From: UMGS1889 sp900556055
Lineage (GTDB): Bacteria; Bacillota; Clostridia; Oscillospirales; Ruminococcaceae
Direction: 5' to 3'
NCBI GenBank assembly: GCA_902463265.1
Contig: CABQEV010000003.1
Span: forward strand, 1 to 64,000
Length of the DNA stretch: 64,000 nucleotides
Made by a program: the position numbers and the translations under genes. Shown piece after piece: positions 32,682 through 40,535 of this stretch; positions within the stretch are counted from its first letter, which is position 1, and every line of letters starts with the position of its first letter. The notes under the pieces were generated by a model. It was not told where the DNA came from, did not search any database, and saw nothing but the letters and a program-made list of their open reading frames with translations.

Positions 32682-32979
32682 ATAAGATCACTCCCGCTGA
32701 ATCTATTCGGTAGGCGAATGTACAGTCATCGTCGAGAAGCTCGTTCCATTCTCCGACGTTATATGCGATGATATCATAAGGTATCTCGCAGTCTGTTTTC
32801 ATGTAAACGTCCCCCTCAAATTCATTGACATTGATATAATCGGGGATAACAACGCAGAGCTTGAAGCTGGTGAGCCTGCCGGATGTGCTGTGCTTTGCGG
32901 AAACAAGAAATATTTCCAGCGGATCAAAATTCTTGATTATTTCATCGGCAATGTTTTGGATAATTGGTTCGGTATTCAT
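32659..32979 (-). CDS. Minimal nucleotidyltransferase-like protein with lost catalytic motif
   Basis: A 106-residue protein that by length, position and predicted fold corresponds to the MNT partner of the HEPN protein. The strand-loop where active members have GSxxRG...DxD reads FLVSAKHSTSGRLTSFKLCV, so the Gly-Ser and both metal-binding Asp are absent. It should not transfer nucleotides and may act only by binding. First gene of the MNT-HEPN-SLOG cassette, with its own promoter 39 bases upstream. Confidence 0.6.
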   Translation of the reverse strand: MNTEPIIQNIADEIIKNFDPLEIFLVSAKHSTSGRLTSFKLCVVIPDYINVNEFEGDVYMKTDCEIPYDIIAYNVGEWNELLDDDCTFAYRIDSAGVILYEQNKRP

Positions 32980-33017
32980 AAAATCACCGCACTTTCAATG
33001 CATATATTTGTATATTT

Positions 33018-33046
33018 ATTATAACACATATTCCCGAAAAGTGCAA
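33018..33046 (-). promoter_or_regulatory. Sigma-A-type promoter of the MNT-HEPN-SLOG cassette
   Basis: Minus strand TTGCAC, 17 bases, TATAAT, 38 bases before the MNT start codon. Confidence 0.75.
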
Positions 33047-33085
33047 CTGTATTTTTGAAAAGTATAGCGGAAATTGATGTAAATG

Positions 33086-33679
33086 TCAGTCGAACACGCT
33101 CATATCCGGGGTGCCGTTCCAGATGAAAACGGGGATAGGCGGGCAGTTAGGGCGGTTTGCAAACGGCATTTCAATGACGGTATATTTTCTGTGGTCAATG
33201 GTCTTGACATATTCAAGGAGAGCGTCCTTTTCCTCAAAGCCGGTGTCCCTGCCGTAGTAGATGACAAGGCTCATAAGTCCGCCGTCTTTGAGGAGGGAAA
33301 GTCCCTTTTCAATTGCGGCGATGCTGGTTTCCTTGCGTGTGTTTATGGAATGGTCGCCGCCCGGAAGCCAGCCGAAATTGAAGGTTATGCAGGAAACAGA
33401 GCCTTCTTCGGCGTATTTGTCCATCTCGGAATGGCTCTCAAGATGAAGCTCGCAGCGGTCGGAAAGACCTTTTTCTGCGAGAAGTTCGGCGGTGCTGTCA
33501 ATGGCGTCCTGCTGGATATCAAAGCTGTGGATATGTCCGTTTTCGCCTGCAAGCTCGCAGAGAAATGCGGTGTCAAAGCCTCTCCCTGCGGTAGCATCGA
33601 TGCAGATATCGCCCTGTTTTACGTGCTTTTTGAGTATTGCGTGGCAAATGTCGAGTGCCGAGAATTTTTGTATGCTCAT
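33086..33679 (-). CDS. mnmM: YtqB/MnmM-like SAM-dependent tRNA methyltransferase
   Basis: A 197-residue Rossmann methyltransferase. I take the ATG at 33679 with GGAGGT seven bases upstream. SAM motif CIDATAGRGFDTAFL, then IHSFDIQQDA, and the family block TFNFGWLPGGDHSI with PGGDH. B. subtilis YtqB (MnmM) methylates nm5U34 of tRNA wobble bases; the match is to that family, so the symbol is a likely but untested assignment. A separate unit, convergent with nothing. Confidence 0.8.
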   Translation of the reverse strand: MSIQKFSALDICHAILKKHVKQGDICIDATAGRGFDTAFLCELAGENGHIHSFDIQQDAIDSTAELLAEKGLSDRCELHLESHSEMDKYAEEGSVSCITFNFGWLPGGDHSINTRKETSIAAIEKGLSLLKDGGLMSLVIYYGRDTGFEEKDALLEYVKTIDHRKYTVIEMPFANRPNCPPIPVFIWNGTPDMSVFD

Positions 33680-33743
33680 TTTTATTACCTCCGAAAAATA
33701 TACCGTCCGCACATAGTCTGTGCAGACGGCAGCTTCTTATTTA

Positions 33744-36050
33744 TCAATATAAGTAGGATGTTGATGCGTTTATCGAGCAGACTTCGTTATTGTATGCGGA
33801 AATTATGATATACAGGTCGCTCTCATAGTCGAAGTAGATATAGTCAGCTGTGCCTTCCGAATATACCATTGAATCGGAGGGTTCGCCGAGTGCCGATACT
33901 ATGCTGTCGGCGGATGAACCGATGCCGATGCCGTTTGCACGGAGATCAAGCTCGCTTTCTCCGCCTTCAATGACTCTGATGGATTTGCACTGTGAAACAT
34001 CTGCGCTGAATGCGGAATTCTTTTCATTTTCAATATAGATCATAATGGTATTGCTGTCATTGTAAAAGTATCCGCCTGTGTGCGGTTCGAGTGCCGATGA
34101 TGTGCGGACTATGCGGTCGGGGAGGGAAAGTGCCTTGCAGGGAATTGTGATGTCCTCGCCGTTTGCCGTAAAGCTTACGCCCGAGAGATCGACTGATTTA
34201 TATTCATATGATGAAACGCCCGAGTCATAGTCGGCGAAATCATCCTCATCATAATCATAATCGCCGTAGTCATAGTCATCTTCATCGTCATAATAATCAT
34301 CATAGTAGTCATCAAAGTCAAAGTCGTCATAGCTGTAATCATTATCGAAATCTTCAAAAGCTTCGGGATCATAGTCATCGCCGAGAATGATCGAATAAAG
34401 TGCCTGCATAAGTTCGTCCTCGGAAAGACCTGTTGCCTTGCTGATATTTTCGGTCAGTACCGCAGTCATGTCATCACCGAGTACCTCTGTCGGTTCTTCT
34501 GTGCATACATCATCGGACGGGAAAACTATTTCCTCCGCAGCTTCCTGCTTCTGAGTATCGGTCAGAACGGAAAGATATTTTTTGCCTTCGTAACTGATAT
34601 CTGCGGAAACGGTCGAAGTATTTTCATTGCCGTCAACTGTCATAACGATCTCAAGCTTGTCGAGGTCGGGCGAGGTGAATGTGAATTTTCCACCGTAGGT
34701 CCTGCTTTCGAGAATATCATACTTTACGTCCTCAAACTGCATTCTTGCGGAATAGGATTTTACCGTGTCGTCATCGTCATTTTCATAAATTGTCAGATCG
34801 GCAGTGCCGTTCAGCGTTGTGCCGCCTATGCTGCCCTTTATCATCAGCTCCATGCCTGTTTTATCGGAAAAGATAAGCTTTGTTTCAGATGCAAACGAGT
34901 CGTTATCGGAGATATTTACAAAGGATATGACGCTGTCGCTTTTGGTAAATGTTCTGCCGATTATATTTCCGTCCGTGTCGATGTAGATGGTTATGTCGAA
35001 CATATTCTCATCGGACGCTGTAAGGTTCATGTCGGAAACAAATTCGTCGATCTGAGCTATGTAATCCTCGCGTCTGCTGCCCATATCCTCGGCTATGGCT
35101 ATGATATCCTCATCGGATTTCAGTGCATCGGTAACGCTTCTGACAAGCTCGAGATACTCAGCCTCCGTCAGCGATATTGTTACCTTTACGGCGGGGCAGC
35201 TGACATTTCCGAGTGTGCAGGTCGATTTTTTGTCCATAACGATCTTATCGCTGACTGCGTCAAGATAGATGCCGATGTATCTCTGCGAAATGGAATCAAG
35301 TCTTTCCTGGGTTATTGAATCGCAGTCGAACAGTGAAACATCATTTTCGCTGCTGCTTTTGACAGTATCAGATGAGTTCAGCTCACTTTTATAGTATTTG
35401 TCTGACAGCTCGGGAAATGAAAGATATCCCGTGTTTGCTGCAGTGTCGGCAAAAACATCGGCTGAAATTATGCTTGTGTCATTGAGGAGCAGGTCAAGGT
35501 AAATGTGCGAGTTATCGCCTTTTACGGTGAAATCTCCCGATAAGGATACGTTTTTCAGGATATCCTTGTAGTCGCCGAGTGCATCTGTTACCGGATCGCC
35601 GAAGGTGAACTTCATTGTGGTTTTTTCGGAAATATTTCTGATGCTCTGCTCATTCTGATTTTCTTTCATCGAAGAGAATACAGCATACACGCTGTCCGAT
35701 AAATCGGACACTGATTTTCTTTCAGCCTCTGCATAATATTTCTCGGGAGATGAGAATGCAAGCTTCAGCGAGTTCCTGACAGACGGTATTATCATGCATA
35801 CTGCGGCTGATGCAATAAGTATCGCTGCGATAACTATTGTCGGGATCACCCATGCAGGCATAGGCTTTTTGTATGCTGCGGGTGCTGCAGTGGGATCGTA
35901 ATTGTAGCTGTACTGCGAATAGTCATTCTGCGCAGGCTGTGAAGGCTGAGCAGGCGGAGCTTGCTGCGGGTTCATAGCTGCCTGTAAATTATTGGCATTA
36001 TCTGCGGACTTGTTTTCATTGAGATCGCTGTTTCCGTTAATGTCGTTCAT
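33744..36050 (-). CDS. Large single-pass membrane protein with Asp/Tyr-rich stretch
   Basis: A 768-residue protein of no family I recognise. Residues 1-65 are Asn/Gln/Pro/Ala-rich and cytoplasmic (NNLQAAMNPQQAPPAQPSQP), 68-90 is a membrane helix (WVIPTIVIAAILIASAAVC), and the rest is extracytoplasmic. Residues 110-530 look like beta-rich ligand or lipoprotein-like domains with many Ser/Asp. Around 560-620 is a very acidic, low-complexity run of D, Y, F and E (coded at 34205-34375). The last ~120 residues form another small domain (RVIEGGESELDLRANGIGIG). An adhesive, calcium-binding or wall-linked role is possible but unproven. Own promoter at 36094. Confidence 0.8.
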   Translation of the reverse strand: MNDINGNSDLNENKSADNANNLQAAMNPQQAPPAQPSQPAQNDYSQYSYNYDPTAAPAAYKKPMPAWVIPTIVIAAILIASAAVCMIIPSVRNSLKLAFSSPEKYYAEAERKSVSDLSDSVYAVFSSMKENQNEQSIRNISEKTTMKFTFGDPVTDALGDYKDILKNVSLSGDFTVKGDNSHIYLDLLLNDTSIISADVFADTAANTGYLSFPELSDKYYKSELNSSDTVKSSSENDVSLFDCDSITQERLDSISQRYIGIYLDAVSDKIVMDKKSTCTLGNVSCPAVKVTISLTEAEYLELVRSVTDALKSDEDIIAIAEDMGSRREDYIAQIDEFVSDMNLTASDENMFDITIYIDTDGNIIGRTFTKSDSVISFVNISDNDSFASETKLIFSDKTGMELMIKGSIGGTTLNGTADLTIYENDDDDTVKSYSARMQFEDVKYDILESRTYGGKFTFTSPDLDKLEIVMTVDGNENTSTVSADISYEGKKYLSVLTDTQKQEAAEEIVFPSDDVCTEEPTEVLGDDMTAVLTENISKATGLSEDELMQALYSIILGDDYDPEAFEDFDNDYSYDDFDFDDYYDDYYDDEDDYDYGDYDYDEDDFADYDSGVSSYEYKSVDLSGVSFTANGEDITIPCKALSLPDRIVRTSSALEPHTGGYFYNDSNTIMIYIENEKNSAFSADVSQCKSIRVIEGGESELDLRANGIGIGSSADSIVSALGEPSDSMVYSEGTADYIYFDYESDLYIIISAYNNEVCSINASTSYLY

Positions 36051-36093
36051 TGTTTTACCCCCGTTTTTGTATATATATGAAATCCCTTCTTAT

Positions 36094-36122
36094 ATCATAA
36101 TACATCAATAATATTTTGTCAA
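36094..36122 (-). promoter_or_regulatory. Sigma-A-type promoter of the Asp-rich membrane protein
   Basis: Minus strand TTGACA, 17 bases, TATGAT, 44 bases before the start codon. Confidence 0.75.
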
Positions 36123-36150
36123 TCATATTTACCTTAATTGTGTGAATAAA

Positions 36151-36184
36151 ACAAACAGCAGGGTAAAAATGCCCTGCTGTTTGT
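36151..36184 (-). terminator. Terminator after the lipoprotein cyclophilin gene
   Basis: A perfect ACAAACAGCAGGG / CCCTGCTGTTTGT stem followed on the minus strand by TTTATT, 21 bases past the stop. Confidence 0.88.
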
Positions 36185-36204
36185 GAAATATCTCTGAATA
36201 ATTT

Positions 36205-36999
36205 TTATCCCTGATATTCAACTATCTTTACATTTTCCATCTGAACCTGGGTAAGAGGCTTGTCGTTATCGTCTGTTTCGACATTTCCGAGTTCTCTTAC
36301 AATGTCAAGTCCCTCAAATACCTGACCGAATACGGTATATCCGCCGTCAAGGCAGGGAGTTCCGCCGACTTCAAGATACTTGTCTCTTACAGCCTGGGGA
36401 ACGGTCTTGCCTGTGAGTCTGCACATCTGATCGAAATCGTTGAACACTACATAATTGTTGTCGGAATCATAGCCTGCACCGTAGTTTACATATCCCTCGG
36501 GAGTGTTTACGATGTAGAACTGGCTTCCGTTTGTAGATGTTGAACCGCTGTTTGCATAAGCTACTGCGCCGCTGAAGTGGTAAAGTCCCTCGGGAATGCC
36601 GCCGTCGAAGCTGTCACCCCAGATGCAGTTTCCGCCTGTGCCGTTGCCCTTTGGATCGCCGCCCTGGATCATAAATTCGGGAATGATCCTATGGAAAATA
36701 AGCTCGTCATAGTAGCCCATATCAGCAAGTCCGATAAAGTTTTCAACACCCTTTGCAGCCTGCTCGGGGAAAAGCTTGATCTTTATCTCGCCGTAGTCCT
36801 TGACTGTGATAACAGCGATCTTTTCGCCGACCTGCGGAGGATCGAAGTTGTAGAATGTGCCTGCATCTGTGCTGCTTGATGCGCCGACCGATGCAGATGC
36901 CTGAGAACCCTCCTCAACGACGGGAGTTCCCTGACAGCCCGAAAAGATATAGCCTGCCATGATAGCAGCCATTCCGAGTGGAATAATTCTTGATCTCAT
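36205..36999 (-). CDS. Lipoprotein peptidylprolyl isomerase (cyclophilin)
   Basis: A 264-residue exported cyclophilin. Lipobox IFSGCQG near residue 22, Ser/Ala linker, then the cyclophilin barrel (about 60-260) with the active-site block FHRIIPEFMIQGGDP and GSQFYIV. Catalyses proline isomerisation, here outside the membrane, helping fold exported proteins. The lipobox and the GGDP signature are clear. Own promoter; compare the cytosolic copy at 48525. Confidence 0.92.
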   Translation of the reverse strand: MRSRIIPLGMAAIMAGYIFSGCQGTPVVEEGSQASASVGASSSTDAGTFYNFDPPQVGEKIAVITVKDYGEIKIKLFPEQAAKGVENFIGLADMGYYDELIFHRIIPEFMIQGGDPKGNGTGGNCIWGDSFDGGIPEGLYHFSGAVAYANSGSTSTNGSQFYIVNTPEGYVNYGAGYDSDNNYVVFNDFDQMCRLTGKTVPQAVRDKYLEVGGTPCLDGGYTVFGQVFEGLDIVRELGNVETDDNDKPLTQVQMENVKIVEYQG

Positions 37000-37050
37000 A
37001 TATGATACTCTCCTGTTTTCAAAAATAATAATTCAATGAGCAACAGTATT

Positions 37051-37078
37051 ATTATACCATATATAAAGCGTTTGTCAA
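37051..37078 (-). promoter_or_regulatory. Sigma-A-type promoter of the lipoprotein cyclophilin
   Basis: Minus strand TTGACA, 16 bases, TATAAT, 51 bases before the start codon. Confidence 0.75.
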
Positions 37079-37205
37079 GCGTTGATTATTGCTTTTCGCC
37101 GAATTTCGGGGTATTGGCACGTTCGTAATGAACATTGATCTCCTTGTAAAATATCGGTTATGATGTTCATGTGTATAATTATAATATCACGGCTGTATAC
37201 ATATG

Positions 37206-37315
37206 TAATACTAAAAACCCATTGAATTATGGGAATCTCTCGCCGCAAAACCGCATATATCAAAGCTTTTGCGGCGATTTCTTCTCCATAATTCTAATGA
37301 TTTTTATTATAAGCA
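37206..37315. repeat. 110-bp palindromic MITE-like element, copy 2
   Basis: Almost identical to 25823-25932, including the inner CTCGCCGCAAAA / TTTTGCGGCGA stem; the observed differences are one base in the left arm and two in the right arm. In the 494-base gap between dpaB and the cyclophilin gene. Eleven bases after it the 137-bp repeat copy 4 starts. Confidence 0.85.
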
Positions 37316-37326
37316 GGTGATTTAGG

Positions 37327-37462
37327 GCTATATATCGGCGTGCGGCACACAATGCGGTGTGGAAATTCCATGCTGCGGAAAAAGCAAAGGTACGGTACGC
37401 AAAAAAGCTGCTGCAAACCGAATTAAGCTGTGAATTTTGCAAAGTGAAATTATCCGAAAAAG
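37327..37462 (-). repeat. 137-bp intergenic repeat, copy 4
   Basis: Minus-strand reading begins GGCTTTTTCGGATAATTTCAC and ends CACGCCGATATATAGC. Shares TTCACTTTG, GCAGCAGCTTTT, ACCGTACCTTTG and GCATGGAATTTCCA with the copy at 14804. On the plus strand it is one open frame of 45 codons (AIYRRAAHNAVWKFHAAEKA...), but it has no start or ribosome site. Confidence 0.7.
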
Positions 37463-37487
37463 CCGGCAGCTTAAAAAACTGTCGGCT
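37461..37487 (-). terminator. Terminator after dpaB
   Basis: AGCCGACAG pairs with CTGCCGGCT on the minus strand, followed by TTTTT; that T tract is also the first bases of the repeat copy at 37327-37462. Confidence 0.7.
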
Positions 37488-37493
37488 GATGAT

Positions 37494-38081
37494 TCATATT
37501 AGGACGGGCTGCAGCTGTATGCCGTCAAGGGCGGCTGCGGCAGCTTCGGGGAGACGTGCAAAATCCGCCGCCGCCGAACATGGCTTATTGACATGATCGT
37601 CCTGCTTTATCGGGACAAAATAGAAATTCCGATAGTTCATGAGCGCACCTATATTTTTGGCACTTCCCGCCAGTGCGTCGTTTGTTGACAGTGCAATCAG
37701 GACGGGGCGTGCGTTTCGGATATGGCTTTTTACTGCCATTGCGACGGGGGAGTCGATTATACCCAAAGCAAGCTTTGCCAGTGTATTTCCCGTGCATGGG
37801 GAAATGATAAGCAGGTCGAACATCCGCTTCGGACCTATGGGTTCGGCGGCGGTTATCGTGGAGATTATGTCCTTGCCGCACAGCTCGGTGAGGTATTTTC
37901 TGTGGCTTTCCGCCGTTCCGAAGCGGGTGTCTAAGCTGTATGCGTTGTATGACATGATAGGCGTGACATCTGCGCCGAGTTCTATGAGCTTTTCGAGCTG
38001 TTCAAAGGATTTTCTGAATGTGCAGAACGAGCCGCAGACTGCATAGCCTATCTTTATGCCGTCAAATCTTTCTCTCGTCAA
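37494..38081 (-). CDS. dpaB: Dipicolinate synthase subunit B
   Basis: A 195-residue flavoprotein-like subunit (SpoVFB). IGYAVCGSFCTFRKSFEQLE at the N-terminus and PIGPKRMFDLLIISPCTGNT are diagnostic. With DpaA it makes dipicolinic acid from a lysine-pathway intermediate in the mother cell; the product gives the spore core its resistance. Its first codon overlaps the end of dpaA (4 bases). Confidence 0.94.
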   Translation of the reverse strand: MTRERFDGIKIGYAVCGSFCTFRKSFEQLEKLIELGADVTPIMSYNAYSLDTRFGTAESHRKYLTELCGKDIISTITAAEPIGPKRMFDLLIISPCTGNTLAKLALGIIDSPVAMAVKSHIRNARPVLIALSTNDALAGSAKNIGALMNYRNFYFVPIKQDDHVNKPCSAAADFARLPEAAAAALDGIQLQPVLI

Positions 38082-38950
38082 GAATTTTCGCCCCTTTCTT
38101 CAAGTATATTGTTTATGGCGGACGCTATCATTTCTCCCGATGTGACAGGTGCGGTTTTTCCGGGGAGAGAAAGCGCCCATATCGTTTTAACGCCCGATCT
38201 TCCCGCTGCATCAAAGTCAACGCCGCCCGGCTTCGATGCGAGGTCGATCAGCAGGCAGCCGCTTTTGAGCATTCCAAGACGTTTTTCGTCGAATATCATA
38301 GCGGGGACAGTGTTGAAAACTATGCTGAACTGCGGCAGTAAGCTGTCTGTTTTAGCTATATGTACGGCACGGCAGCCGAATATCTCAGCCCATGCGAGGT
38401 CGGAATATTTTCTGGCTGTGACGGTGACATGAGCGCCCATTCCCGTGAGTATCCGTATAAGGACCTTCGAGATGCGTCCCATTCCCGTGATGAGTATTTC
38501 CTGACCGAAGATCGTTTCGGCAAGCTCCTCCATGGCTATCTGAACTGCTCCCTCTGCGGTCGGGACGGCGTTCATGACGGACAATTCCTCTCTGTCGAGA
38601 TAGTCGATCACTGTCAGACCTGCCGATTCATACATACTGCGGACGCTTTCCGATATCTTTCCGCCGAACACTGTGCCGTTTTCCTTTACGGCGGTCACGA
38701 GTCCCGAAAGGGGTATGCTGTTTCTTCCGTAGGGGCAGTTCACCATTACGCCGTCATTTGAAACGGGGATAGGCAGCACGATGCAGTCGGTGCGGCTGTG
38801 CAGCGAAACGAGGCTGTCAACGGTCATTACGGGAGAGTCGGGTATCATGTTTTTATCGAAGCCAAGGGCGTAAACTTTATTTTTTTCGGCAAGCTTGCGT
38901 GCAAGATAGACCGAGCGCAGATCGCCGCCTGCCACTAAAAAGCTTTTCAT
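38078..38950 (-). CDS. dpaA: Dipicolinate synthase subunit A
   Basis: A 290-residue Rossmann oxidoreductase (SpoVFA). The N-terminal FLVAGGDLRSVYLARKLAE and the NAD(P) site ILITGMGRISKVLIR are typical. First gene of dpaA-dpaB. Upstream at about 39025, on the minus strand, GCATATTATGTA resembles a mother-cell sigma-K -10 element, but no -35 could be fixed. Confidence 0.93.
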   Translation of the reverse strand: MKSFLVAGGDLRSVYLARKLAEKNKVYALGFDKNMIPDSPVMTVDSLVSLHSRTDCIVLPIPVSNDGVMVNCPYGRNSIPLSGLVTAVKENGTVFGGKISESVRSMYESAGLTVIDYLDREELSVMNAVPTAEGAVQIAMEELAETIFGQEILITGMGRISKVLIRILTGMGAHVTVTARKYSDLAWAEIFGCRAVHIAKTDSLLPQFSIVFNTVPAMIFDEKRLGMLKSGCLLIDLASKPGGVDFDAAGRSGVKTIWALSLPGKTAPVTSGEMIASAINNILEERGENS

Positions 38951-39099
38951 ATGACTCTTCTTTCTCCGCAGCGAAATAAAGTCGCATCGGCTGCTGCGGC
39001 CCGCCGAGCGGCATATTTGCTTGATACATAATATGCACGCCGGACTTTTTGGTGTAAATGCACGGGCAATGAATTTATCGGATGTTCTTTATTTTCTGC

Positions 39100-39128
39100 T
39101 TGATAAATCATGCGGAGTGTAGTATAAT
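39100..39128 (+). promoter_or_regulatory. Sigma-A-type promoter of the TrkA-TrkA-FtsA-like operon
   Basis: TTGATA, 17 bases, TATAAT, about 90 bases before the first TrkA ATG. The leader carries no recognisable c-di-AMP (ydaO) riboswitch core. Confidence 0.75.
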
Positions 39129-39216
39129 AATATCGTATTATATAAAGTGGATCTCTAAATTGACAGGTCAGGGCGATTCATCGTCCGGGCTTATTATTGC
39201 AAAGGCGGATTTTTTT

Positions 39217-39837
39217 ATGAACATAATTGTTGTCGGATGCGGAAAAGTCGGTGCAAATCTTGCAAATGTGCTTTCCGAACAGGGACATGATGTATCTGTC
39301 GTTGACAGAAACGAGGACAGCTTTGCTTCCCTTGATCCCGAATTCAGCGGATTTACCACGGTCGGTGTGCCTATCGATCAGGATATACTCAGGAAAGCGG
39401 GCATAGACAGCTGCGATGCTCTTGCGGCTGTGACTAATGATGATAATGCGAATATCATGATCGCTCAGATGGCGAAGAATATTTTCAGGGTGCCGAAAGT
39501 CATCACCAGGATATACGATCCCGAAAGAGGCGAGGTTTTCCGTCAGTTCGGACTTGAAACGATCTGTCCGACAAGCCTGACGGTCGCTTCTGTATGTGCC
39601 GCACTCAATGATAAAGCGGAAACTGTGCCTGTGCATATGGGCTCGCACACGGTAATGTTCCAGACTATGGATATCCCGAAGGAATATATCGGTCTGAGAG
39701 TGAGTGAGATCGTCCTCGAAAAGGATGAAACGCTGTTTGCCATTGAACATGAGGATCATCAGATGCAGCCTGTGTTTCTTTCAAATCCGTCACTTAAAGA
39801 GGGCGACAGGCTGATATTTGCGAAATTTGCTGACTGA
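39217..39837 (+). CDS. TrkA/KtrA-type potassium uptake regulatory protein (first copy)
   Basis: A 206-residue protein starting at the ATG at 39217 with AAGGCGGA upstream. RCK_N Rossmann domain with IIVVGCGKVGANLANVL and the NAD-binding acid in VVDRNEDSF, followed by the RCK_C domain (about 125-206). Such proteins gate Trk/Ktr potassium channels in response to NAD(H), ATP or c-di-AMP. The channel subunit is not in this neighbourhood. Fifteen bases before a second TrkA gene. Confidence 0.9.
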   Translation: MNIIVVGCGKVGANLANVLSEQGHDVSVVDRNEDSFASLDPEFSGFTTVGVPIDQDILRKAGIDSCDALAAVTNDDNANIMIAQMAKNIFRVPKVITRIYDPERGEVFRQFGLETICPTSLTVASVCAALNDKAETVPVHMGSHTVMFQTMDIPKEYIGLRVSEIVLEKDETLFAIEHEDHQMQPVFLSNPSLKEGDRLIFAKFAD

Positions 39838-39851
39838 CGGGGGAACGGAAT

Positions 39852-40511
39852 ATGAGAGTTGTAATAGTAGGCGGAGGAAAGGTAGGATATTATCTTGCAA
39901 AAACTCTGCTTGAACACGGACATGAGATAGAGCTTATCGAGATAAACAAGCGCACCTGCACTGCGATAGCAAATGAGTTTGATATTCCCGTTATCTGCGG
40001 GGATTCAACGCTCCCGGAAACGCTTGAATCCGCCGATCTGAACGGTGCTGACGCTATCATCTGCGTTACGGGCATGGACGAGGTGAACCTGATAACCTGT
40101 CAGCTTGCGAAAAAGACATACGGCATAAAAAAGACAGTCGCAAAGGTGAATAATCCGAAAAATGAGATCGTTCTGAAGGAACTGGGCGTTGACAATGTTA
40201 TCAACAGCACAGACAGCATAGCATCGCTTATCGAGCGTGAGGTCGATACCTCCAAGATAAAGGAACTGATATCGCTGAACGGCGGAGATGCGCTGGTCTG
40301 TGAGGTCACTCTGCCCGATGATTATGTATATGACGGAAAAATGCTTATGGAGATAAAGCTGCCAAATCTATTTAATATAGTATCCATAACCCGTGCCAAT
40401 TCGCTGATAATCCCAAGAGGACAGTCAGTGCTGAGAAGCGGCGATAAGCTGCTGATAATCTCGGACGCAGATGCCGTAAAAGAGCTGCGTTCCGTGCTGA
40501 AACTCAAATAG
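39852..40511 (+). CDS. TrkA/KtrA-type potassium uptake regulatory protein (second copy)
   Basis: A 219-residue paralogue of the preceding protein. N-terminal VVIVGGGKVGYYLAKTLLEH with IELIEINKRTC, a complete dinucleotide site, then RCK_C (about 140-219). The two RCK proteins may form a heteromeric regulatory ring. ACGGGGGAACGG precedes the ATG. Followed by a 24-base gap to the FtsA-like gene. Confidence 0.9.
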   Translation: MRVVIVGGGKVGYYLAKTLLEHGHEIELIEINKRTCTAIANEFDIPVICGDSTLPETLESADLNGADAIICVTGMDEVNLITCQLAKKTYGIKKTVAKVNNPKNEIVLKELGVDNVINSTDSIASLIEREVDTSKIKELISLNGGDALVCEVTLPDDYVYDGKMLMEIKLPNLFNIVSITRANSLIIPRGQSVLRSGDKLLIISDADAVKELRSVLKLK

Positions 40512-40535
40512 TCTGCCGAAAAGGAGCTGATAAAG

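Noticed and set aside
34175..34390. Met/Thr-rich and His/Ser-rich small open frames
   Set aside because: Shadow frames of the Asp/Tyr-rich run in the large membrane protein gene.
38951..39216. c-di-AMP riboswitch upstream of the TrkA pair
   Set aside because: The leader is about 85 bases after the -10 and lacks the ydaO core.
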